DNA of 64,000 bases. It comes from a virus. Both the position numbers and the translations under genes were made by a program. This document shows positions 27,935-35,792 of this stretch, piece by piece. Position 1 is the first letter of the stretch, and each line of letters begins with the position of its first letter. The notes below the pieces were generated by a model. It searched no databases. It saw nothing but the letters and a program-made list of their open reading frames with translations, and was not told where the DNA came from. The stretch is from positions 62,001-126,000 of IMG/VR virus record IMGVR_UViG_3300038463_000730. One strand, written 5' to 3'.

Positions 27935-28654
27935 TTACGGAGTCGAGCTACGGGACACAACTCCACGACGTTTCTTCGCGATAATGATTCCGGTTGGCTC
28001 GGCCGCTGGTGCCTCGGCCTCGGCTGCCTGAGCCGCTTGCAATTCAGCAACTTCGGCCTGCAACTTTGCTTGCTTCGCAGCGCGCATTGCATCGACCAAT
28101 GCATTTGGTAGCTCGTGTTCGCTATCCAAATCCAATCCATCGCCCTGGCCATCATCTTCGCCAATTTGTGTATCGTCACCGACCGATTGCGTGAAATCAT
28201 GAGGACGATTCAGTTCCGTAGCGAACGTTTCTCCCGAGATCACGACCGAACCATTACGGTTCACAATCGGTGCTGGTCCGGCATTAGGTTTAGGTCCCTG
28301 AAGCAATCCGGCCTTACGAGCAGCCTCGATGATTGCTAAGCTCTTCGTATAGTCATCCTCTGATGAGCTAACCGTCATCGAACGAGTCGATTCATTTGAG
28401 ACACTCTTGATCGGCTGTGGACGTGATACTGGTTTTACCATTGTTTCGGCAACAGTCTTTCCAACTGAAAAATTGTGGATTTGCTCCACTGCGCCACTCG
28501 CATTTGACACGATCAATACATCGATCTTTGCTACAAGGGCATTAACCTCTCGAATCTGATCCTTACGGATACCGGCAAAGAACCCATTGGAAGCATCGAA
28601 CAAATATCGACGCAATGTGATCAGATTATTAAGCTCACTTAGTGGGATTGACAT
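27935..28654 (-). CDS. Hypothetical protein with disordered acidic/Ala-rich C-terminus
   Basis: 239 residues. The N-terminal ~75 residues are helical (SELNNLITLRRYLFD, then VNALVAKIDVLIV). The middle is Ser/Pro-rich, and the end has a long Ala/Glu/Gln helix (KQAKLQAEVAELQAAQ) followed by a basic tail. GAGGAAATG precedes the ATG. It overlaps the upstream gene by 20 bases. Scaffold or adaptor roles are possible; none is demonstrated. Confidence 0.75.
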   Translation of the reverse strand: MSIPLSELNNLITLRRYLFDASNGFFAGIRKDQIREVNALVAKIDVLIVSNASGAVEQIHNFSVGKTVAETMVKPVSRPQPIKSVSNESTRSMTVSSSEDDYTKSLAIIEAARKAGLLQGPKPNAGPAPIVNRNGSVVISGETFATELNRPHDFTQSVGDDTQIGEDDGQGDGLDLDSEHELPNALVDAMRAAKQAKLQAEVAELQAAQAAEAEAPAAEPTGIIIAKKRRGVVSRSSTP

Positions 28655-28997
28655 TTACATTTCCTCTTACGATGGCGCCTTCTTGGCTAATTGAATCAGA
28701 TTTGGTTAGACCATACTGCATGAATAGCTGCATGATCAGGTTCTTATACTGCAACTCCGCAACCTCAGCATCGGAGGTTGCCTTATCAGCAATAGCCTTT
28801 GCTAAGTTACGTTTGTTGTTCTGACGCTCCAACATCTGAACCTCAGCATCACTCAATCTCGAAGGCAGATCGGTAGGCGTGACGGTTGGACTGGGCGCTG
28901 GCGGCGGGACGGTCGAAACTGTTGGGACGGGCGCCGGTACGACACTTGGTGTCGGTGCTGGCGCGCTTGGTGGAACACTCTGAACTGGATCACTCAT
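28635..28997 (-). CDS. Hypothetical protein with Pro-rich N-terminus
   Basis: 120 residues. Residues 1-45 are Pro/Val/Ala-rich and likely disordered; residues 46-105 form a helical, coiled-coil-like region (AEVQMLERQNNKRNLAKAI, then EVAELQYKN). Its ATG directly follows a 15-bp hairpin whose 3' arm contains the only ribosome-site-like sequence (CGGAG), so translation may be regulated by RNA folding. Confidence 0.75.
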   Translation of the reverse strand: MSDPVQSVPPSAPAPTPSVVPAPVPTVSTVPPPAPSPTVTPTDLPSRLSDAEVQMLERQNNKRNLAKAIADKATSDAEVAELQYKNLIMQLFMQYGLTKSDSISQEGAIVRGNVNVNPTK

Positions 28998-29039
28998 GTT
29001 GTTAACTCCGTTGAATCTTCATATAACGGAGTTAACAAC
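28998..29039 (-). promoter_or_regulatory. Perfect 15-bp inverted repeat at a translation start
   Basis: GTTGTTAACTCCGTT (28998-29012) and AACGGAGTTAACAAC (29025-29039) are exact reverse complements around a 12-base loop. On the coding strand the 3' arm holds CGGAG and is followed immediately by the ATG at 28997. The element may hide the ribosome site or bind a dimeric repressor. No T-run follows, so it is not a normal terminator. The loop side contains CGTTATAT. Confidence 0.6.
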
Positions 29040-29054
29040 AGTTGATACGAATTC

Positions 29055-30350
29055 TTACAAAATCGTAGCGGCTTCCGTTGCCAATGGTGATCTTTCACCC
29101 TTGCTGAATGTAACATGCCCTGACAATTCTGACTTTCTGAACTTCTCAACAACGTATGTTAATCCGTTATTTATTGCGTCTAGGTTTTGGGAGTCGATCT
29201 GCTCGATATCTCCCGTTAACACAATCTTTGTCCCATGACCGGCTCTCGTCAAAATAGTCTTTACTTCATCCTTAGAAAGGTTCTGGCATTCATCGATGAT
29301 AATCATCGCGTTCGGAATTGAACGACCACGAATGTACGTAAGAGCATTCATCTCGATACGTCCTTTTTCGCAGTACATGTCCATCATAACTTGCCATTTC
29401 TCTTTTGACTTCGAGCTGAACAAATACTCAAAGCTGTCCATCACGGCTCCCATCCATGGCTCAAGCTTTTCGCTCAATGAACCAGGAAGATAACCGATAT
29501 CATTCCCCATCGGTTGAATCGGGCGGTACACAATCAGCTTGTCGAACTTCTTGCGCTCTAGCACCATTTCTAGTGCCGCTCCGACGCTGATCAATGTCTT
29601 GCCCGAACCTGCCAAACCGATCAGGCTGACTAATGGTAGCTTCGGATCTAAAAGCATATTGATGGCGTACGATTGCTCACGGTTACGAGCCTCCAGACCC
29701 CATGGATTCTGGTTCTGAATGACGCGCAAACGGTCGCCGATGCGGCGTCCAATCGCGATGCCGAGGCCCGATTCATCGTTGATCTGAACACATTCATTTG
29801 GCTGAATCTGGAGCTTACTTCCTTGCAAGTCAAAGAAGCCCGTGTCTCGTAACGTAACACCCATCTTCGTATCGACGATAGTCTGGTAGCCAGTATACAG
29901 ATCGGTAAGGTTTGATGAACCCTTCTCGTAGTTTTGCGAACCCAATCCGATTGCTTTCGCACGGATTCGCAGGTTAATGTCGCGGCTTACCAATACGGTT
30001 TCGCGATCTTTGAATTTCAATCGATACGCTTGGGCACATGCCAAGATCTTGTTATCACCGTAGCTCGCGTCATCTCCAACACGTACAACGTGTGTCTTGG
30101 AGTCGATGCGAAGGTTGATATTTCCGTCCAAACGAATTGGCTTCGTGACGTTTGCTGTGGCGCAGATCGCGTCTAGCAAACGAATTGTCACACGAGCATT
30201 TTTGCCAGCGGCATTCGATAGCTTTTTAATCTTATCGAGTTCGTCTAGGACCGTGATCGGTATGATCACGTCCGACCCCTTGAATTCCTTGATGGCTTGT
30301 GGGTCATGTGCGAAAACAGATGTATCGATTACGTAATTTTTTCTAGGCAT
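29055..30350 (-). CDS. PIN-PhoH (PhoH2-type) ATPase/ribonuclease
   Basis: 431 residues. The N-terminal PIN nuclease domain (1 to about 140) has acidic residues Asp9 (VIDTSVF), the LDELDK pair near 37-38, Asp99 and Asp124. The C-terminal PhoH-type ATPase has Walker A GLAGSGKT at 245-252 and a Walker B IIIDECQNL, followed by VLTGDIEQID. Known PhoH2 proteins unwind and cut RNA with ATP. In the phage it could act in RNA turnover or host shut-off. AGGAAAC precedes the ATG. Confidence 0.93.
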   Translation of the reverse strand: MPRKNYVIDTSVFAHDPQAIKEFKGSDVIIPITVLDELDKIKKLSNAAGKNARVTIRLLDAICATANVTKPIRLDGNINLRIDSKTHVVRVGDDASYGDNKILACAQAYRLKFKDRETVLVSRDINLRIRAKAIGLGSQNYEKGSSNLTDLYTGYQTIVDTKMGVTLRDTGFFDLQGSKLQIQPNECVQINDESGLGIAIGRRIGDRLRVIQNQNPWGLEARNREQSYAINMLLDPKLPLVSLIGLAGSGKTLISVGAALEMVLERKKFDKLIVYRPIQPMGNDIGYLPGSLSEKLEPWMGAVMDSFEYLFSSKSKEKWQVMMDMYCEKGRIEMNALTYIRGRSIPNAMIIIDECQNLSKDEVKTILTRAGHGTKIVLTGDIEQIDSQNLDAINNGLTYVVEKFRKSELSGHVTFSKGERSPLATEAATIL

Positions 30351-30368
30351 TAGTTTCCTGTCTGAAGA

Positions 30369-30752
30369 TTACTTCAGATCGGGGTTTCCATTAGGTTCTT
30401 CAAAAACAGAAGAACATGTGACGCGCATTTCTAAATAGATTTTCTTTCTCGGATCGACCTGTGAAGCGTCGATCTTTCGAACATATTTCGGTTTACTCCA
30501 TTCTGCGATCTTTTTTCGCGCTGAATATATCTCTAACGCACCATCGACGGACTCGACAATAATCAACTCTTGCTCAAGCAGTAATGCTCGCAGTTTGATC
30601 TTTGTTTCTACTGACAGTATCGATTCCTCAGGTGGCCAGAATTCCGGATGAATATCCATTGCTTCTAATATTGATCGAATGAATTCTGCTTTTTGCTCAC
30701 CTTCACATTGCTTTAAGTCAGCAGTGGAATCGAGTAAGACTGTATACGTCAT
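30369..30752 (-). CDS. Hypothetical protein
   Basis: 127 residues, mixed alpha/beta and acidic, with no recognised domain. A central IKLRALLLEQELIIVESVDGAL region suggests a small globular fold. It is the first gene after a clear intrinsic terminator and so probably starts a new transcript with phoH downstream. Function unknown. Confidence 0.75.
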   Translation of the reverse strand: MTYTVLLDSTADLKQCEGEQKAEFIRSILEAMDIHPEFWPPEESILSVETKIKLRALLLEQELIIVESVDGALEIYSARKKIAEWSKPKYVRKIDASQVDPRKKIYLEMRVTCSSVFEEPNGNPDLK

Positions 30753-30788
30753 CTAAAAGGTATGTCAGAAAATGGATACGTAAGCCCG

Positions 30789-30815
30789 AAAAACAAAAAG
30801 CCCGCATAAGCGGGC
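30789..30815 (-). terminator. Intrinsic terminator
   Basis: On the minus strand GCCCGC, loop TTAT, GCGGGC is followed by TTTTTGTTTTT. It lies 5 bases after the stop of the gene at 30820 and ends the transcript coming from the RNR/sigma side. It is the clearest terminator in the window. Confidence 0.9.
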
Positions 30816-30819
30816 CGGT

Positions 30820-31164
30820 CTAAACCATAATACGATATCTTTTGCAATATAAGGCAGCTGGGCACTTCTCTTGCGAATACGAAGGGTATGTATTAAATTC
30901 ATGATCAAACAATGCTATGCCCCACTGTCCCGCTAAGAATGCAAAAATAGCTTTCCCATTACGATTAACTTTGTTGATACAGAATGTTGTCCCACAATCT
31001 TTACATGTATAGATTAGGTTGGCTACGGCCGAATCAATCGATCTTGATCTAGTATGCCATTGGTCTTCAGTTAGATGTTTGAGGCGTTTTAGTATTTTGT
31101 TTGCCTCAGCTATTATCCTAGGTTGCTCGGAGTCAAAGATAATGTTCCCACCATCAATACTCAT
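30820..31164 (-). CDS. Hypothetical protein with CxxC
   Basis: 114 residues. CKDCG near residue 54 plus later cysteines (KCPAALYCKR) could form a zinc site. The ATG overlaps the upstream stop by 4 bases. It is the last gene before the intrinsic terminator. Function unknown. Confidence 0.72.
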   Translation of the reverse strand: MSIDGGNIIFDSEQPRIIAEANKILKRLKHLTEDQWHTRSRSIDSAVANLIYTCKDCGTTFCINKVNRNGKAIFAFLAGQWGIALFDHEFNTYPSYSQEKCPAALYCKRYRIMV

Positions 31165-31463
31165 GCCATTACTTGGAGCTTCCTACAGACAACGATTGGG
31201 TCGATCCGATCTGTTCCCGTCAGCGCCATCAAGTGACGATCGAATCGGACCGTTTGAATCGTTCGACATCCGAGCCAAAGGCAATACGTTCCACTAGCTT
31301 CATTGATATCGAACCGCATCTTGCATTGTGGATCGGTACAGTCGATAGAAAAGGCGTCAACAAACGATGCTACTGGTAATAGCGTGCCATCTTTGAAATT
31401 TTGATGATGGCTCACATCATACCAGTCCCGGTCGAAGTGATGCCGGTAAGTCTTTTCCAACAC
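31161..31463 (-). CDS. C-terminal part of a gene split by a tandem duplication
   Basis: 100 residues from GTG at 31463, reading MLEKTYRHHFDRDWYDV; cysteines occur at CTDPQCK. The GTG directly follows the TAA of the 35-codon frame upstream. The bases around the junction are an 18-bp tandem repeat. With one copy removed the two frames fuse into one open frame of about 130 residues, so this is best read as the 3' part of an interrupted gene that may still be translated by restart. Confidence 0.65.
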   Translation of the reverse strand: MLEKTYRHHFDRDWYDVSHHQNFKDGTLLPVASFVDAFSIDCTDPQCKMRFDINEASGTYCLWLGCRTIQTVRFDRHLMALTGTDRIDPIVVCRKLQVMA

Positions 31464-31483
31464 TTAAGTCTTTTCCAACACTT
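31448..31483. repeat. 18-bp perfect tandem duplication
   Basis: AAGTCTTTTCCAACACTT occurs twice in direct succession at 31448-31465 and 31466-31483. On the coding strand the junction creates TAA followed by GTG. It duplicates the codons for VLEKT. The length is a multiple of three, so the only change to the coding frame is the stop at the junction. Confidence 0.9.
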
Positions 31484-31571
31484 CGCGACAATGCTGTTTC
31501 AACCTATTCGTTTCAGGGCTACCTTTAATCATGTAGCCAGCTACAACTACATCATTTGCCTCTATCGACAT
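31464..31571 (-). CDS. N-terminal part of the split gene (35 aa)
   Basis: Reads MSIEANDVVVAGYM to HCREVLEKT. The ATG at 31571 overlaps the RNR stop (TAATG), a normal coupled start. It stops at the TAA produced by the 18-bp duplication, and its last five residues are repeated at the start of the next frame. It is probably the original start of the protein continued at 31463. Confidence 0.65.
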   Translation of the reverse strand: MSIEANDVVVAGYMIKGSPETNRLKQHCREVLEKT

Positions 31572-34072
31572 TACCCGCATTTACTATAGCCGCAATTGAC
31601 ACACTTCAGGCATCCCTCCTGATAGATAATTGCGTCCTTCTGACAAGTCGGACAAACCTTGTCCGATGCGGACTTCGTCCCATCCGTAATGTACGATTTC
31701 AGGACTCGTCCCATGACTCGCGAGAAGCTGGTCATGTCGGAAAACTTGTCCTTCTGGAGTTGCTCCATAACGAATTGTGGCGGGCAACCATGACGAAGAG
31801 CCAGCGAAATGGTTCGCGTAAAAGCTCCGTAGTTAGCATTCTCGAAAACGCTCGCAATGTTCTTGATAACCATCTCGTCGTCATCTTGACCTACCACCAA
31901 GTTGTAGGATGTCACTCCATCAACCTTGCCATTCTTCACAATTCTACCGTGTTTGTACTTGTTCGGGATATCGACATACTTCGACAACCCTCCGAATACC
32001 TCGTACGGTCGTCCGTTCAGCATCCCGACAAAAATGGTCCAACCTTCGCCCTGTACTTTTGCCTTCTTGATATCGCAAGGAAGCTCGACCGGGCGTTTCG
32101 GAGCCATCATGATTTCGACATCGGTGGGCCTGATCATCGGATCTCGGGCTTGCTGTTTCTTGTGCTGATCTTCGCTGACCAATACACCGGAGCGACAACC
32201 ATCACGGTAAACTGTAAAGCCTTTGCATCCCTGCTCCCACGCCATCATGTAAACGTCCTTGACAACATCTACAGTCGTGTCAGCCGGAAGATTACATGTC
32301 TTCGAGATCGAGTGACAAATCCACTTTTGCGCCGCTCCCTGAAGTTTGGCCGAGGCAACCCAATCGATCTCGTTCGACGTCGCTCCGTAATAGGGTGATT
32401 TCGAAATATCGGTCTCACCTGTCACGTCCATCCACTGTTTCACTCCGGGATGGTAAACAGTAAACTCCTGCCACGAATCACCCATCGCATCAACGAAGTC
32501 CGTTCTGGCATTCTTGTCGTTCGGATTGATCTTCTTCCGACGAACATACGACAGAAGATACGGCGGTTCAATTCCGGAGGTTGTTTGGGTCAATGTACTG
32601 ACCGACCCAGCCGGAGCGGTCGTGGTCAGGGCGATATTCCGACGTCCATTCTTCTTGTAAAGCTCATAGACCTCCGGTGCAGCATCCCAAATACGCTGAA
32701 GGAACGGGTGGTCCTTTTCCAAAGCATGATCAAAGATCGGGAATGCTCCACGCTCGCCAGCCAGGATACACGTCGAACGATACGCATTGACCGCCAATCC
32801 CTTGTAAATCTCTTCTGTAACCCGGATCGACTCATCGGAGCCATAACGGATGCCGAGGGCTGCTAGGGCGTCTCCAAGCGCCGTAATGCCTAATCCTGTG
32901 CGTCTACCGCTCAAGCAGGCCTTCTTGATACGTTCCCAGAGTTCAACCTCCAGACGTTTGATATTGGCAGGCTCGGGATCTGCATGGATCTTGGCCAGAA
33001 TCCGATCGACACATTCGGTTTCCAAATCAATAATATCATCCATCAATCGTTGAGCCTGAACAACCACTTCACCGTACTTCTTGTAATCGAAACTTGCTTT
33101 GTCAGTAAACGGATGTTTCACGAACCCCATTAAATTAACCAGCAATAGACGACACGAGTCATCTGGTGAAAGAATAATCTCTCCGCACGGATTCGTGCTC
33201 GTGCTGCGGAAGCCGAAGTCCTTGTAGATATCGGCAGGGCTGTACTTCTCGGCTGTGGACCAGAACAAGATTCCGGGCTCGGCCGAGGCATGCGCGCATT
33301 CGATCAATTGATCCCAAACTTCACGGGCACGCACTTTTTTCGAAACCAATGGATCAGAAGAATCGACTGGCCAACGTTGTTCGTATTCCTGATCGTCTTT
33401 AACTGCCTGCATAAATTCATCCGAGACACGAACCGACACGTTCGCTCCGGTGACTTTCTTCTTGTTCTGTTTGATCTTGATGAATGTTAAGATCTCAGGA
33501 TGGTGAATCGAAATGGTCAGCATCAACGCGCCACGACGACCGTTCTGAGCGACCTCGCGACATGTAGCACTGTACCGTTCCATAAAGATACCGATGCCAT
33601 CGGTTGTCTTCGCGGCATTCTTGGTCGGAAGCCCTTTCGGGCGAATATTCGACAGGTCGAAACCGACTCCTCCACGACGTCGCATGATATGAGCTTGCTC
33701 TTGATCCGTTTGCATGATCCCGGCATAGCTATCAAGCGGTGAGTTCAGCACGAAACAGTTCGAGATCGACATAATCTGATACGGATTACCAATCCCGGCC
33801 ATAGGAGATCCCTGCGGCACAACATAGCGGAAATCCTTGAGTAGATCGTAGATCGCCTGCTTTGATAACGGATTGGCATAGTTCGACTCGATGCGATGGA
33901 ATTCACTCGCTAGACGCCAATGCATATCGTCCGGAGTCAATTCGTCATAGACGCCATCTTCCGCAGTCAATGCGTACTTATCAGGAAACAACTTTGCGGC
34001 GAATTCATCGCCTCCAAAGTAGGTTAGTGAGGCATCTAGGACTTGTTGATAATTGTATTTTGATTTTGTCAT
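31571..34072 (-). CDS. nrdJ: Class II (adenosylcobalamin-dependent) ribonucleotide reductase
   Basis: 833 residues. It converts ribonucleotides to deoxyribonucleotides with coenzyme B12. The active site is NPCGE at 294-298 (Asn294, thiyl Cys296, Glu298), with Cys106 (ISNCFV) and Cys307 (DSCRL) as the likely redox pair. The C-terminus has a CPTC...CLKCVNCG zinc ribbon near 808-833, as in NrdJ proteins. No NrdB-like subunit is nearby, as expected for class II. The protein is full length without an intein. AAGGTTC precedes the ATG. It works without oxygen-dependent radical chemistry but needs host cobalamin. Confidence 0.95.
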   Translation of the reverse strand: MTKSKYNYQQVLDASLTYFGGDEFAAKLFPDKYALTAEDGVYDELTPDDMHWRLASEFHRIESNYANPLSKQAIYDLLKDFRYVVPQGSPMAGIGNPYQIMSISNCFVLNSPLDSYAGIMQTDQEQAHIMRRRGGVGFDLSNIRPKGLPTKNAAKTTDGIGIFMERYSATCREVAQNGRRGALMLTISIHHPEILTFIKIKQNKKKVTGANVSVRVSDEFMQAVKDDQEYEQRWPVDSSDPLVSKKVRAREVWDQLIECAHASAEPGILFWSTAEKYSPADIYKDFGFRSTSTNPCGEIILSPDDSCRLLLVNLMGFVKHPFTDKASFDYKKYGEVVVQAQRLMDDIIDLETECVDRILAKIHADPEPANIKRLEVELWERIKKACLSGRRTGLGITALGDALAALGIRYGSDESIRVTEEIYKGLAVNAYRSTCILAGERGAFPIFDHALEKDHPFLQRIWDAAPEVYELYKKNGRRNIALTTTAPAGSVSTLTQTTSGIEPPYLLSYVRRKKINPNDKNARTDFVDAMGDSWQEFTVYHPGVKQWMDVTGETDISKSPYYGATSNEIDWVASAKLQGAAQKWICHSISKTCNLPADTTVDVVKDVYMMAWEQGCKGFTVYRDGCRSGVLVSEDQHKKQQARDPMIRPTDVEIMMAPKRPVELPCDIKKAKVQGEGWTIFVGMLNGRPYEVFGGLSKYVDIPNKYKHGRIVKNGKVDGVTSYNLVVGQDDDEMVIKNIASVFENANYGAFTRTISLALRHGCPPQFVMEQLQKDKFSDMTSFSRVMGRVLKSYITDGTKSASDKVCPTCQKDAIIYQEGCLKCVNCGYSKCG

Positions 34073-34156
34073 TCTGAACCTTTAGATAAGAACTATCCCG
34101 TCACGACACGAGGTAGTATCGAGTAAGTTAGTGCCAATACACTGAGCGTTAGCTAG

Positions 34157-34780
34157 TTATAGTTTGATATTCTCCCGGATAACGCCAAGTGCCGAGTTGA
34201 TCGTCTTCATGCACGATGGCCGGGAGAGATTCTTACGTTTGCAGATCTTGTTTATCGACAAGGGCTTGTCCCCTGTAAAACCGAAAGCGAGTGACACGAC
34301 CTCGCGCTGATCTGTACTGAGATCCTTCATGGCGATCTCGACTGCCCGCTTGAGTTGGTCGTCCTCCAAGATTACATCCGGATTGAAACGCGGCTCGATC
34401 ATAATCGGCATAGTCGATTCTTTATGAGGAGGAGTATTCTTCGCGAACTTCAAAGGATACCGAATTGTTGTATGTAGATTAGCTGACCGACTAATCCTCG
34501 TGTCAATATATTTGTGGACCCACCAAAAGAAATTACCTTTGTTGGGATTGTAATTATTCATCGCTTTCAACAACGCCTCATAACCCTCCTGCATTAAGTC
34601 TTCGTGATTACTGAAACCTTTGTACTTGTTCGTACGCATCGTAACGAGGTACCGGAACTTCTCCATACATAGTGTTTCTAGCCTTTGTAGCTCAAATTTG
34701 CATTTTGGGTCTGACTTCGCTTTTTTTCTGAGTCGAACAAACTCAGACATTAATTGTTGGGCTTCCTGATGTGATATCAT
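34157..34780 (-). CDS. Sigma-70-family RNA polymerase sigma-like factor
   Basis: 207 residues. FSNHEDLMQEGYEALLKAMNNYN and WWVHKYIDTRISRSA (about 56-100) match sigma region 2, with core binding and -10 recognition. The C-terminal LSTDQREVVSLAFGF and INKICKRKNLSRPSCMKTINSA match a region 4 helix-turn-helix. There is no region 1.1 or 3. It probably redirects host RNA polymerase to phage promoters. AGGAAAAT precedes the ATG. A 243-base non-coding leader with hairpins precedes it. Confidence 0.88.
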   Translation of the reverse strand: MISHQEAQQLMSEFVRLRKKAKSDPKCKFELQRLETLCMEKFRYLVTMRTNKYKGFSNHEDLMQEGYEALLKAMNNYNPNKGNFFWWVHKYIDTRISRSANLHTTIRYPLKFAKNTPPHKESTMPIMIEPRFNPDVILEDDQLKRAVEIAMKDLSTDQREVVSLAFGFTGDKPLSINKICKRKNLSRPSCMKTINSALGVIRENIKL

Positions 34781-35023
34781 ATTTTCCTATCGTGAAATAT
34801 TGACACTAGAAATGCAAAAACTGCCAGACGGTTAAGCGTGGTGGCAGAATTAGATTGCACCATATGTTCGATATCCCGCGTTTGCGGGCTTATCGTCATT
34901 ATGCCAACTTTCTTGATAAACTTCATCTAATGTCAACGTGTATCTCTTTGTAACGTATAGTTAATAGCTCAATATTCCTATACTGCACGATACTTCCGCG
35001 ACACTTCCGTAACAGGCCCAAAA
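34781..35023 (-). promoter_or_regulatory. Structured leader upstream of the sigma-like gene
   Basis: No gene found. It contains CTGCCA (34821-34826) paired with TGGCAG (34842-34847) and a separate CCCGC-GTTT-GCGGG hairpin (34875-34888). The rest is AT-rich. Being the only sizeable gap in this transcript, it may carry a promoter and a regulatory RNA fold. No T-run makes it a standard terminator. Confidence 0.4.
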
Positions 35024-35185
35024 CTACTTGTTTATAAGCTTTTCAGAGCGTTTCGACTCCTCGTCTTCGAGGTTGTCGATGACTTGTTCGATGGTCGATT
35101 TGATGAGTTCGACATCATCCAGAGAAAGCAAAAACTTCAATACTTTGATCGAGCGCTTCAGTCCTTGTTTGGTGTCTCCGGCCAT
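35024..35185 (-). CDS. Small acidic helical protein (53 aa)
   Basis: Reads MAGDTKQGLKRSIKVLKFLL to SEKLINK. It begins 2 bases after the stop of the zinc-ribbon gene at 35188. It is rich in charged residues with hydrophobic spacing, likely two helices. No family recognised. The plus-strand frame covering the same bases looks like its shadow. Confidence 0.72.
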   Translation of the reverse strand: MAGDTKQGLKRSIKVLKFLLSLDDVELIKSTIEQVIDNLEDEESKRSEKLINK

Positions 35186-35187
35186 GG

Positions 35188-35475
35188 CTATTTACCGTAG
35201 TTGTCCCGGGCCCAGCCACCGCCCACTAGCTGAAAAGATGTCTTACTGATTAGTCTGTCTGGCTTGGCAAAAACGGGCGAACCTAGCTCATGTTGCGTGC
35301 AATAGATGCAGTACGTAATCCCCTCTTCGTGGATAAATACGGCTTTGCAAGCCTCACACGTGTACTCCAACTTCTTTTCCTCGATACACTGAGGACAATT
35401 GATCATCCGTTCGTTCATCTTATGAACGGCTTCGAACACACCGTGTTCCTTACAAGAGTACTCGTATATCGGCAT
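35188..35475 (-). CDS. FmdB-like zinc-ribbon protein
   Basis: 95 residues starting MPIYEYSCKEHG, the signature start of FmdB-type small zinc ribbons. Several CxxC pairs follow (CPQC, CEAC, CIYC), enough for two metal sites. The ATG at 35475 is chosen because GAGG stands 5 bases upstream. FmdB proteins are proposed regulators, but their action is poorly known. A second such gene follows 26 bases upstream. Confidence 0.8.
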   Translation of the reverse strand: MPIYEYSCKEHGVFEAVHKMNERMINCPQCIEEKKLEYTCEACKAVFIHEEGITYCIYCTQHELGSPVFAKPDRLISKTSFQLVGGGWARDNYGK

Positions 35476-35501
35476 CAAACCTCTACTAATAGTCCTAAGT
35501 A

Positions 35502-35792
35502 TTAGTCCCTGCTGGTAACATTTTTGTTGTAGCGTTCTTCGCCAACCAAGTTGGCCCGATAGTTCACATCAGTGTTCATTCGGTGCTTCATATCTCGGAC
35601 GTCAGCCTTAACCTTGTTTTTGAGGTCTTGACCAGTAAGCTCAACAATACCCCGCCCGCTACCACCCGAAATAAGCCTCTGTGCCTCGGATCCACACGTC
35701 GGACAAACTGGTACAGGCGCCGTAATAGAATAGAAATCTTCAAACTCGTGGTTACATTCTTCATTCTTACATTTGTGTTCATAACTGGGCAT
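35502..35792 (-). CDS. FmdB-like zinc-ribbon protein
   Basis: 96 residues starting MPSYEHKCKNEECNHEFED, with CPTCGSEAQRLISGG later: the full FmdB pattern of two cysteine pairs and a glycine-rich loop. The tail is charged and helical. AGGAAG lies 6 bases before the ATG at 35792, preferred over the adjoining GTG. It overlaps the end of the gene at 35779. Role unknown; probably protein or nucleic-acid binding. Confidence 0.85.
   Translation of the reverse strand: MPSYEHKCKNEECNHEFEDFYSITAPVPVCPTCGSEAQRLISGGSGRGIVELTGQDLKNKVKADVRDMKHRMNTDVNYRANLVGEERYNKNVTSRD

Noticed and set aside
31556-32398. Long plus-strand open frame (280 codons) antisense to the RNR gene
   Set aside because: It lies wholly within the coding region of a well-supported enzyme on the other strand and has a shadow-like composition.
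31571-34072. Intein or intron in the ribonucleotide reductase gene
   Set aside because: The protein is full length for the family, with motifs at expected spacing and no Hint or endonuclease block.
32000-34150. Cobalamin riboswitch in front of the RNR gene
   Set aside because: The short gap before the ATG does not contain the conserved B12-box sequence or space for the full fold.
34821-34900. tRNA-like stretch with GTTCGAT and a GC-rich stem
   Set aside because: The bases either side of TTCGAT do not pair as a T-stem, no acceptor stem or anticodon arm can be built, and the paired arms form two separate hairpins instead.
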